DNA of 16,407 nucleotides from an uncultured Eubacteriales bacterium (GTDB taxonomy: Bacteria > Bacillota > Clostridia > Lachnospirales > Anaerotignaceae): assembly GCA_900548595.1 (NCBI GenBank), contig URLB01000035.1:1-16407 (forward strand), in the 5' to 3' direction. This document shows positions 1-6,216 of the stretch, in pieces. The position numbers were made by a program, and so were the translations under genes. The notes below the pieces were generated by a model. It made no database searches. It had not been told where the DNA came from and worked only from the letters and a program-made list of their open reading frames with translations. Numbering within the stretch: the stretch's first letter is position 1; each line of letters starts with the position of its first letter.

Positions 1-1420
1 AGGGAACTTCATTGCATCCGTCTCTACTTGTATATAAGCCTGCCATTCCGGTAGGTATAATCGACACGCTGTGAACGGGATCGCATTTTTCCAAAACCTC
101 AAACAGTATAGCATGACCCGACTCATGATAAGCTGTAATAAGTTTTTCCTTTTCCGATATTATTCTGGATTTCTTTTCTGTGCCTATTCCCACTTTTACA
201 AAGGCTTTCTGCACTTCTTCCATATCGATTTTTTTCTTACCTGCCCTTGCCGTAAGAAGAGCCGCTTCATTAAGGAGGTTTTCAAGATCGGCTCCCGTAA
301 ATCCTGAAGTTGTCTTTGCAACAACGCTGAAATCCACATCGTCGGCAAACGGTTTACCTGCCGCATGTACACGAAGAATCGCTTCTCTTCCCTTTACGTC
401 GGGGCGTCCTACATATACCTGCCTGTCAAATCGTCCCGGACGAAGTATTGCGGGGTCAAGTATATCGGCTCTGTTTGTAGCTGCCATCACTATTACGCCC
501 TCGTTTATTCCGAAGCCGTCCATTTCGACAAGCAGCTGGTTAAGGGTCTGTTCCCTTTCGTCATGTCCTCCACCCAGTCCTGCTCCTCTTTTTCTGCCGA
601 CTGCGTCGATTTCGTCTATAAATACAATACAAGGCGAGGTTTTCTTTGCCTGGTCAAATAAATCCCTTACACGGGAAGCTCCGACTCCGACAAACATTTC
701 CACAAAGTCGGAACCCGATATGCTGAAAAACGGAACTCCCGCTTCTCCTGCGACAGCCTTTGCCAAAAGCGTTTTACCTGTACCCGGAGGGCCCACAAGC
801 AGTACGCCTTTCGGTATTCTTGCTCCCAATTCCACATATTTTCCCGAATCTTTAAGGAAATCGACAAGTTCCTGAAGTTCTCCCTTTTCCTCATCAAGTC
901 CGGCTACATTTTTAAACGTAACTTTCTTGTTTTCGTCAACTGTTACTTTCGCATTGCTTTTGCCGAAGGACATCATTTTGCCTCCGCCGCCTCCGCCCTG
1001 CATACTCCTGAACATTACCATGAATATGATTATAGCTATAACCATCATTATTATTGAAGGAAGTATTGCCATAAATATTCCTGTGCTCGGTACGGCTGCC
1101 GTTGTCGTCCTAAGATTCTCATCGGCTCCCGTTTCATGCAGTATATCCATAAACGTTGACATTGACGGAATAATTACCTGTGCAACAGTACCGTCCTTAA
1201 ATGTTACCGTAGCTGTACCGTAATTGTCTACATCGCTTTGTCTTTGCGTTTCTATAGCTTTTATATCATCTCCGCTGAGATCTTCAATAAGCTGATTATA
1301 AGTATATTCGGATGTCGCCACTTCTCCTCCGCCCGAACCGGATCCGGTAAAAGCCATTATTCCTATAATAATGACGAATATTACCACATAAAGCAGCGCT
1401 CCCTGCCAATGTTTCTTCAA
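1..1420 (-). CDS. ftsH: ATP-dependent zinc metalloprotease FtsH (partial, C-terminus outside window)
   Basis: Membrane-anchored AAA+ protease that extracts and degrades misfolded or short-lived membrane and cytosolic proteins as a hexamer. About 473 codons are visible of a family length near 600-650, so the end of the protease domain is beyond the window edge. Visible in order: a first membrane helix (about residues 6-24), an extracytoplasmic domain, a second helix (about 108-128), a Gly-rich linker, Walker A GPPGTGKT (210-217), Walker B ending in D269-E270, the RPGRFDRQ second region of homology, and the zinc site HESGH (432-436). The start is TTG at 1420, chosen because GGGAGG lies just upstream and the first helix begins at once; the next ATG would fall inside that helix. 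It is normally the last gene of the spoIIE-tilS-hpt-ftsH cluster. Here it is separated from hpt by an island and has its own promoter. Confidence 0.97.
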   Translation of the reverse strand, partial: MKKHWQGALLYVVIFVIIIGIMAFTGSGSGGGEVATSEYTYNQLIEDLSGDDIKAIETQRQSDVDNYGTATVTFKDGTVAQVIIPSMSTFMDILHETGADENLRTTTAAVPSTGIFMAILPSIIMMVIAIIIFMVMFRSMQGGGGGGKMMSFGKSNAKVTVDENKKVTFKNVAGLDEEKGELQELVDFLKDSGKYVELGARIPKGVLLVGPPGTGKTLLAKAVAGEAGVPFFSISGSDFVEMFVGVGASRVRDLFDQAKKTSPCIVFIDEIDAVGRKRGAGLGGGHDEREQTLNQLLVEMDGFGINEGVIVMAATNRADILDPAILRPGRFDRQVYVGRPDVKGREAILRVHAAGKPFADDVDFSVVAKTTSGFTGADLENLLNEAALLTARAGKKKIDMEEVQKAFVKVGIGTEKKSRIISEKEKLITAYHESGHAILFEVLEKCDPVHSVSIIPTGMAGLYTSRDGCNEVP

Positions 1421-1726
1421 TTTACTACCTCCCAATTAATTATAATATCTGCTTTTTACAGTGTATAAATCACCTATTCTAAACCAGTTTATTGTAACAT
1501 ATTTAAACCGCTTGCGCAACTTAAATAGATATTAAGTAATCGGCTTAATCAAGTCTGATTTTACTTAAATCTGTTTTTTTCGTTAATTTTTTCCGAACAC
1601 TGAGAATAAAATTTTCCCCTGTAAAATCCCGATATAATTTATTAAAAAAACAGCTCATCAGTTTAATTCGTAAAAACATCAAACATAATAAGCCGTCCTT
1701 TTTATCATTATTTAATTTTATATTTC
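1421..1726. other. Gene-free stretch between ftsH and the small Cys-rich gene
   Basis: About 306 very AT-rich bases. It holds the ftsH ribosome binding site and promoter and, upstream of that, a loose inverted repeat TTAAGTAA (1532-1539) / TTACTTAA (1561-1568) followed on the plus strand by two T-runs. The repeat could be a weak terminator, but no plus-strand gene ends here. On the minus strand there is no convincing terminator for the small gene ending at 1727. No further coding sequence could be supported. Confidence 0.5.
1491..1519 (-). promoter_or_regulatory. Putative sigma-A promoter of ftsH
   Basis: On the minus strand TTGCGC (1519-1514) is followed after exactly 17 bases by TACAAT (1496-1491), with a TG one base upstream of the -10 (extended -10). 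Predicted transcription starts near 1484, giving a leader of about 64 bases to the TTG start of ftsH. An independent promoter fits the loss of direct linkage to hpt. Recognised by eye only. Confidence 0.55.
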
Positions 1727-1948
1727 TTAATCGTCATATTTTCGCATTATTATTTCATACAGTCCGCATATTTTATATGACTCCATACAGTATTTGCGCG
1801 CCCATTTTTCTTTTTCCGCATTGTTTTTAAAAATCATTGTCATACCTGATTTATCTGTAATACCCTCGCATTTAAGACACGGTGGTTTGCTCATATCCTT
1901 TATATAGAAAGGACATACTATATCTGCCTGTAAATAACTTCCGCTCAT
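1727..1948 (-). CDS. Small cysteine-rich protein of prophage type (possible zinc-binding)
   Basis: Seventy-three residues from the ATG at 1948. This start is preferred over one at 1987 because AAGGAAG precedes it at suitable spacing and the upstream ATG has no such site. Five cysteines are visible: C12 in VCPFY, C24 and C27 in CLKCEG, C54 in KYC, and C61 in YKICG. The pattern CPFY, CEG, then two spaced cysteines near a basic or aromatic C-terminus resembles small uncharacterised proteins common in clostridial prophages and mobile elements. This is recalled from the family pattern and was not searched. Four spaced cysteines suggest metal binding, which is inference. It is divergent from the S24 repressor gene. 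The cellular role is unknown. Base composition is strongly AT-rich, and no clear promoter was found, although a TTGACA without a good -10 lies at about 2031-2036. Confidence 0.7.
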   Translation of the reverse strand: MSGSYLQADIVCPFYIKDMSKPPCLKCEGITDKSGMTMIFKNNAEKEKWARKYCMESYKICGLYEIIMRKYDD

Positions 1949-2315
1949 ATTTATACACTTCCTTATCTTATTTTTAACTCCGCCCATTATTTATATATAA
2001 TCCGCTTATTTTCAATTTTTCTGAACAATATTGTCAAAAAAATTTTTAATATCTATTTTTAATTTACCAATTCAATACAATCATAATTTTAAATATCATA
2101 TATTTCCGAATAAAGCGCGCTGTGTACACAATACCGCACGTTATAAACAAATATTGCGCGGTATTATTTAGTTTATAATTTCTAAACCTAGAATACCACT
2201 GAAATTTTTAAAAGTCAACAGTTATTTTCAGATTTACTAAACCTTTTTTCAAACTCTTGAACTTCGATTTGTGTTATGCTATTATATAATTAAAACTAAT
2301 TCAGGGGTGAAAATT
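1949..2315. other. Divergent control region between Cys-rich gene and S24 repressor
   Basis: About 367 bases without a gene. Against an AT-rich background, a GC-richer block at 2115-2165 contains GCGCGC (2115-2120), the perfect palindrome TGTGTACACA (2121-2130), and the inverted repeat AATACCGC (2130-2137) / GCGGTATT (2158-2165) with a 20-base spacer. Two copies of CTAAACCT occur (2182-2189 and 2237-2244), the first inside a small dyad TTCTA-AACC-TAGAA (2180-2193). A further palindrome, ACAATATTGT, lies at 2025-2034. Divergent genes with a repressor on one side make this the natural place for operators. Which of these elements, if any, are bound cannot be told from the sequence. Confidence 0.45.
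2257..2285 (+). promoter_or_regulatory. Putative sigma-A promoter of the S24 repressor gene
   Basis: TTGAAC (2257-2262) and TATTAT (2280-2285) are separated by 17 bases. Predicted transcription starts near 2292, about 25 bases before the ATG at 2316. A competing TATAAT at 2285-2290 would need a 22-base spacer and is less likely. One CTAAACCT copy ends 12 bases upstream of the -35. Confidence 0.55.
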
Positions 2316-3017
2316 ATGAATAATACCTCAGGCAGAGCAAAAGAAACAACTGCTCAGCGACTAAAAAAAGCAATGGCAATAAGGAATCTGCGTCAAACAG
2401 ATCTGGTTGAAAAAACAGGAATACCGAAATCCGCTCTGAGCCAATACATATCGGGGAAATTTCTCCCTAAACAAAACCGCTTATCAACTCTTGCGGAAGC
2501 GCTTAACGTCAGTGAAACGTGGCTTATCGGATATGATGTCCCCATGGAAAGAGAAGCTTCGGCTTACGGCAGTATTGATTTCGATTCCATACCGGGGCTT
2601 ATGCCTCTTCCGTATTCAAGCGGACGAACCGTGCCTCTTATCGGTTCAATAGCGTGCGGTACTCCCATATTCGCTTCCGAAAATATGGAGAAGGAAATAT
2701 CTCTTCCCGATAATATATCGGCTGATTTTTGTCTGCGCTGCAAAGGCGACAGCATGATAAACGCGCGAATATATGACGGCGACATAGTTTTCATTCATAA
2801 ACAGCCGTCCGTTGATAACGGCGAGATTGCGGCGGTTCTTATAGACGATACAGCCGATGTTGCCGAAGCTACTTTAAAACGTGTATATTTGTACAGCGAT
2901 AAAGTAATGCTGAACGCCGAAAACCCGGCATATCCCCCTATGGTATTTATCGGAAACGAAATGAACAGTGTAAGAATCATCGGAAAAGCCGTTGCGTTTC
3001 TCAGCGGAATAAAATAA
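2316..3017 (+). CDS. HTH XRE-family / S24 (LexA-CI-like) self-cleaving repressor
   Basis: A 233-residue transcriptional repressor of the phage CI/LexA type. The N-terminus carries a lambda-repressor-like helix-turn-helix (about residues 13-72). The C-terminus is an S24 peptidase domain with the cleavage segment IACGTP (112-117, scissile bond Cys114-Gly115), nucleophile Ser146 in KGDSMI, and general base Lys188 in EATLKR. In this family RecA-type activation triggers self-cleavage and derepression. That such a switch operates here is inference, but all catalytic residues are present. The ATG at 2316 is chosen over an upstream frame-compatible start at 2271 because AGGGG sits 8 bases before it and the predicted promoter overlaps the longer version. 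It is divergent from the Cys-rich gene and followed 40 bases later by the GH3 lipoprotein gene, without a terminator between them. It is not the housekeeping LexA, judging by the XRE-type HTH. Its targets are unknown. Confidence 0.9.
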   Translation: MNNTSGRAKETTAQRLKKAMAIRNLRQTDLVEKTGIPKSALSQYISGKFLPKQNRLSTLAEALNVSETWLIGYDVPMEREASAYGSIDFDSIPGLMPLPYSSGRTVPLIGSIACGTPIFASENMEKEISLPDNISADFCLRCKGDSMINARIYDGDIVFIHKQPSVDNGEIAAVLIDDTADVAEATLKRVYLYSDKVMLNAENPAYPPMVFIGNEMNSVRIIGKAVAFLSGIK

Positions 3018-3057
3018 GCGACAAATATAGTAAACTGTTAAATTGCGGAGGTATGCT

Positions 3058-4164
3058 ATGACAAAATTTATTTCTATTATAGCGGCGGCAGCCATGGCCA
3101 TAACCGGATGTTCCTCCGGTCAAGCCGCTCAGGCGGAAGAACCTATAAAAACAATTGACGAAAGGGCGGAAGAAATAATATCCGATATGACCCTTGAAGA
3201 AAAAGTAGGTCAAATGTTTCTTGTACGTTATACCGACGATGAAAAAGCGGTTTCCGATATAGACAAATATAAATTCGGCGGATATTTGCTGTTTGCAAAG
3301 GACTTTCAGGACAAAACAAAAGACGATGTTATAAAATCCGTAAGCGACTGTCAGAGTGCGTCTGAAGTTCCTCTTTTTATAGGGGTAGACGAGGAAGGGG
3401 GAATTGTAAACAGGGTAAGTAAGTTCCCTCAGTTTAGAAACGAACCGTTTAAATCCCCACGGGAATTATATAACGAAGGCGGATATGAGCTTATTTCATC
3501 TGATACGCAGGAAAAATGCGAGCTTTTAAAATCCCTCGGGATTAATGTGAATTTGGCGCCCGTATGCGACGTATCGGAAAATCCTGATTCTTTTATGTAT
3601 GAAAGAACATTGGGACAAGACGCCGACGCCACATCGGAATATGTTTCTTCTGTTGTTGAAGTAATGTCAAAAAACAATATGGGGAGCGCCCTTAAGCATT
3701 TCCCGGGTTACGGAGATAACGGAGACACGCATACGGATATAATTACAGATAATCGTCCTATAGAGGAATTCAAAAATTCAGATTTCAAGCCGTTTGCCGC
3801 AGGTATATCGGCAGGCGCTGATATGGTTCTCGTATCCCATAACATAGTAACGGCAATGGATGACACATATCCCGCTTCACTCTCCCCCGACGTCCACAAA
3901 ATACTGCGTGAGGAGCTGGATTTTGACGGAATAATAATAACCGACGATTTATCAATGCAGGCAATTACAAAATATACGGACGGTTCGGCAGCTGCGGTTC
4001 AGGCTGTTAAAGCAGGCAACGATTTACTATGCTGCACAGACTACGAGGTTCAGATACCGGCTGTGATAGAAGCCGTTAAAAACGGCGATATTGCGGAAGA
4101 AACCATAAATTCATCCGTAAAGCGTATAATTAAAACAAAACTGAAACTCGGAATAATGGAATAG
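3058..4164 (+). CDS. Lipoprotein glycoside hydrolase family 3, beta-N-acetylhexosaminidase-like
   Basis: A 368-residue, single-domain GH3 protein of the NagZ type, predicted to be anchored outside the cell membrane. A signal peptide ends in the lipobox ITGC, with Cys18 the predicted lipidated residue. The (beta/alpha)8 domain carries KHFPGYG (213-219), then the D223-T-H225 pair expected for the Asp-His acid/base dyad of NagZ-type enzymes, and TDDLSM (295-300) with the nucleophile aspartate. NagZ enzymes remove N-acetylglucosamine from peptidoglycan fragments during wall recycling; the substrate here is inferred. Start: GGAGG at 3047-3051, 6 bases before the ATG at 3058. A TTG start at 3043 would place that site inside the gene. 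It lies 40 bases after the S24 repressor in the same direction, so co-transcription is likely, which is an unusual partnership. It ends in a strong bidirectional terminator. Confidence 0.9.
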   Translation: MTKFISIIAAAAMAITGCSSGQAAQAEEPIKTIDERAEEIISDMTLEEKVGQMFLVRYTDDEKAVSDIDKYKFGGYLLFAKDFQDKTKDDVIKSVSDCQSASEVPLFIGVDEEGGIVNRVSKFPQFRNEPFKSPRELYNEGGYELISSDTQEKCELLKSLGINVNLAPVCDVSENPDSFMYERTLGQDADATSEYVSSVVEVMSKNNMGSALKHFPGYGDNGDTHTDIITDNRPIEEFKNSDFKPFAAGISAGADMVLVSHNIVTAMDDTYPASLSPDVHKILREELDFDGIIITDDLSMQAITKYTDGSAAAVQAVKAGNDLLCCTDYEVQIPAVIEAVKNGDIAEETINSSVKRIIKTKLKLGIME

Positions 4165-4167
4165 CAA

Positions 4168-4201
4168 AAAAAGGACTGATTGTTTTCAATCAGTCCTTTT
4201 T
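4168..4201. terminator. Bidirectional intrinsic terminator between the GH3 gene and hpt
   Basis: A perfect 15-base-pair stem (4168-4182 with 4187-4201) around a TTTT loop, with A/T tracts on both sides, gives a T-run in either direction. It sits between convergent genes, 3 bases after the GH3 stop and 13 bases before the hpt stop, so it should serve both transcripts. Confidence 0.9.
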
Positions 4202-4214
4202 ATCAATATTAATT

Positions 4215-4742
4215 TTACTCGTCAAAATTTAACACGCCTATGTAATCCAGATTTCTGTATCTCTGGTCATAGTCAAGACCGTAGCCTACAACAAAGGCGT
4301 CGGGTATTTCAAATCCGACATAGTCAACGGGAACTTCAACCTCTCTTCTGCTGGGCTTGTCCAAAATAGTACATATTTTAAGGCTTGCGGGATTTCTTGC
4401 CAACAGGAATTTACGAAGCTGGCTGAGCGTGTTTCCCGAATCGATTATGTCCTCAACAATAAGCACGTCTTTACCCTCTATATTTCCGTCAAGGTCTTTT
4501 TTAATCTTTATATGCCCGGAGCTTTCCGTGCCTGAGCCATAGCTTGATACAACCATAAAATCGAACAACACATCGCCTTTGATTTTTCTTGCAAGGTCTA
4601 CCATAAAAAATATGCCGCCCTTAAGCACGCATACCATATATATTTCTTTTCCGCCGTAGTCCTCCATAATACGGTCGGCAAGCTCCTGTACTCTGGCCCC
4701 AACCGCTTCCTTGGATATAAGCGTTTCCACTCTCTCTGTCAT
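4215..4742 (-). CDS. hpt: Hypoxanthine phosphoribosyltransferase
   Basis: A 175-residue purine salvage enzyme of the cytoplasm that converts hypoxanthine (and often guanine) plus PRPP to IMP or GMP. The length is typical for the bacterial family. Visible: the LKGG loop (40-43), the flexible catalytic loop SYGSGTESSG (67-76), the PRPP-binding signature VLIVEDIIDSGNTL (93-106), and a C-terminal VGYGLDYDQRYRNL segment that contacts base and metal. The start ATG at 4742 lies 3 bases after the tilS stop, and its ribosome binding site is made from the last codons of tilS, implying translational coupling. In other Firmicutes hpt is followed directly by ftsH; here it ends at a terminator facing the GH3 gene. 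Confidence 0.97.
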   Translation of the reverse strand: MTERVETLISKEAVGARVQELADRIMEDYGGKEIYMVCVLKGGIFFMVDLARKIKGDVLFDFMVVSSYGSGTESSGHIKIKKDLDGNIEGKDVLIVEDIIDSGNTLSQLRKFLLARNPASLKICTILDKPSRREVEVPVDYVGFEIPDAFVVGYGLDYDQRYRNLDYIGVLNFDE

Positions 4743-4745
4743 AGA

Positions 4746-6113
4746 TTATTCCTCCCAAATATAAATATAAAGTATATTTTTTGTATCCTGTCCCACATAG
4801 TAATCCGTTCCGAGCCTATCCCCGACAATTATTACGCTTTTTCCGCATACAAGCAGAGGATAGGAATCCCTCTTGTCTGACGGTATTTTATCGTCAATAA
4901 AAATATCCTTGATTTTTTTCCTTCCGTTTTTTATCGAAATAAAATCCCCGGTCTGTCTCGTTCTTAACTGTATCTTATCTTTGATTTTATCATAGTCAAT
5001 CTTTTTAGTACATATATTGACGGCGTTCTTAATATTTTTCTCTTCATTTAACGATAAAAGCACATAACTTTCCGTTTCTTTTATGAAATATTTTTTGCCC
5101 GGCTCAATATCATAGCAAAAAGCTCCCTGTTTTTCTCTGTCATACAAAATATTAATCAGACCGTAACCTTTTGAAACGGTTATTCCTCCGGGAAGGCTTA
5201 TTCTGCGTCCTGTATCACCCATGAGTATATCTTCGGCGCTTTCCGTATGCTTTCTGCCGAAATCTCTCATATCCGGTCTAAGGCTTCTGAGCGCGATTCT
5301 CAGTACACGCCTTCTTATTACGCCGTGTTCCGAAGCAAGTCCGTCTGCATTAAGGCTTACAAAACCGTCGCCGCTGTCTTTAAGAAGCTTTTTGTACTGC
5401 TCCTGCGCCTTGCTCTCCAAATACTCTTCTTCTTCCCTAAGCAATTCCGAAGCGTTAGCCATATTCATCGCAGCAGCAGGATTTATATTTTCCGACAGCC
5501 ACGGAAGAAGTATGTTTCTTATTTTATTCCGTGTATATTCGTTTTGCAGGTTTGTACTGTCCGTACAATACTCTATATTGTTGTCATCGCAATATTTTTC
5601 TATTTCATCCCTTGTACAGAATATAAGAGGTCTTATTATGCTTCCGCTGACAGGTTTTATCCCTGCAAGTCCTTTCATACCCGCGCCTCTGCACAGGTTC
5701 ATTATGAGGGTCTCCGCCTTGTCGTTCATATTATGGGCAACGGCTGTCTTAGCCCCGTTTTTCTTTTCAGCCGTTTCATAAAACTTTTCATATCTGACAA
5801 GTCTGCCGGCTTCTTCTTCTCCTATTCCTCTTTTTGCCGCCTCTGACGGTATATCGCAGTGATATGCAATAAATTCAATATTCAATCTGCGGCAGAATTC
5901 CTCCGCCGATCTTTCGTCTCTTTCCGCTTCTTCTCCCCTTATGCCGTGGTTTATATGAACCGCCGTTATATGCAAGTCCATTTTTTCAGACAGCCTGGCC
6001 AATATATGTGTAAGCGCGCAGGAATCCGCACCGCCGCTTAATCCCACAACTACGTTCTCTCCGTTATTAAGCATATTGAATTTTTTTATTGTTTCAATAA
6101 CTTTATTATACAT
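4746..6113 (-). CDS. tilS: tRNA(Ile)-lysidine synthase TilS
   Basis: A 455-residue essential enzyme that attaches lysine to C34 of the CAU-anticodon tRNA-Ile, using ATP, so that it reads AUA instead of AUG. The N-terminal PP-loop ATPase domain has the signature SGGADS (26-31), followed by the HINHGIRGEEAERDE region. The C-terminal domain carries the family-typical LRTRQTGD block and the KKIKDIFIDDKIP segment. The ATG at 6113 is chosen because GGAGG (6123-6119) lies 5 bases upstream. A frame-compatible ATG at 6137 would put that site inside the coding region. Activity is likely heavily used here, since AUA codons are frequent in the neighbouring genes. It is coupled to hpt downstream. Upstream it has its own promoter, just after the terminator of the symporter gene. 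Confidence 0.96.
   Translation of the reverse strand: MYNKVIETIKKFNMLNNGENVVVGLSGGADSCALTHILARLSEKMDLHITAVHINHGIRGEEAERDERSAEEFCRRLNIEFIAYHCDIPSEAAKRGIGEEEAGRLVRYEKFYETAEKKNGAKTAVAHNMNDKAETLIMNLCRGAGMKGLAGIKPVSGSIIRPLIFCTRDEIEKYCDDNNIEYCTDSTNLQNEYTRNKIRNILLPWLSENINPAAAMNMANASELLREEEEYLESKAQEQYKKLLKDSGDGFVSLNADGLASEHGVIRRRVLRIALRSLRPDMRDFGRKHTESAEDILMGDTGRRISLPGGITVSKGYGLINILYDREKQGAFCYDIEPGKKYFIKETESYVLLSLNEEKNIKNAVNICTKKIDYDKIKDKIQLRTRQTGDFISIKNGRKKIKDIFIDDKIPSDKRDSYPLLVCGKSVIIVGDRLGTDYYVGQDTKNILYIYIWEE
4749..4756 (-). promoter_or_regulatory. hpt ribosome binding site embedded in the tilS 3' end
   Basis: The last two sense codons of tilS (GAG GAA, Glu-Glu) plus the preceding G form GGGAGGAA. 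The GGAGG core lies 8 bases upstream of the hpt ATG. Translation of tilS therefore runs over the hpt initiation site, a typical coupling arrangement. Confidence 0.75.
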
Positions 6114-6143
6114 GTCAGCCTCCGCAAAATATGCCATGGTTTT

Positions 6144-6172
6144 ATTGTACAGTCAGCCGTCGGGACTGTAAA
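6144..6172 (-). promoter_or_regulatory. Putative tilS-hpt promoter overlapped by a 7-9-7 dyad
   Basis: Minus strand TTTACA (6172-6167), 17 bases, TACAAT (6149-6144). The perfect inverted repeat TACAGTC (6148-6154) / GACTGTA (6164-6170) fills the spacer and covers parts of both hexamers. The predicted transcript starts about 25 bases before the tilS ATG at 6113. The dyad may be an operator; no regulator is visible nearby that obviously matches it. Confidence 0.5.
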
Positions 6173-6186
6173 GCCCCTAAATATTT

Positions 6187-6213
6187 AAAGGCGCATGCTA
6201 AACATGCGCCTTT
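6187..6213 (-). terminator. Intrinsic terminator of the NSS symporter gene
   Basis: An 11-base-pair stem AAAGGCGCATG / CATGCGCCTTT (6187-6197 with 6203-6213) with a 5-base loop, starting 3 bases after the symporter stop codon. On the minus strand it is followed only by a broken T-tract (TTTAAATATTT). On the plus strand it is followed by TTGTTT. The gene context favours function on the minus strand. Confidence 0.75.
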
Positions 6214-6216
6214 TGT

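Noticed and set aside
180..875. 231-codon plus-strand open frame
   Set aside because: It lies wholly antisense to ftsH, has Ser/Pro/Thr-rich low-complexity translation typical of reverse-strand shadow, and no ribosome binding site. The ftsH motifs on the other strand are unambiguous.
1532..1568. Inverted repeat TTAAGTAA/TTACTTAA as a terminator
   Set aside because: The stem is all A/T apart from one G-C pair, the loop is long, and no gene on the strand with the T-run ends upstream of it. Kept only as a note in the intergenic entry.
2025..2034. ACAATATTGT palindrome as an operator of the small Cys-rich gene
   Set aside because: A ten-base A/T-rich palindrome is expected by chance in DNA of this composition, and no clear promoter is attached to it.
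1727..4164. Complete prophage or integrative element
   Set aside because: No integrase, direct-repeat attachment sites, replication or structural phage genes are visible. Only control-type genes are present, so relic or domesticated module is the most that can be said.
5221..5846. Two long plus-strand frames of 186 and 199 codons
   Set aside because: Both are antisense to tilS, which is complete with all motifs. Their translations have no recognisable domain and no start signal.
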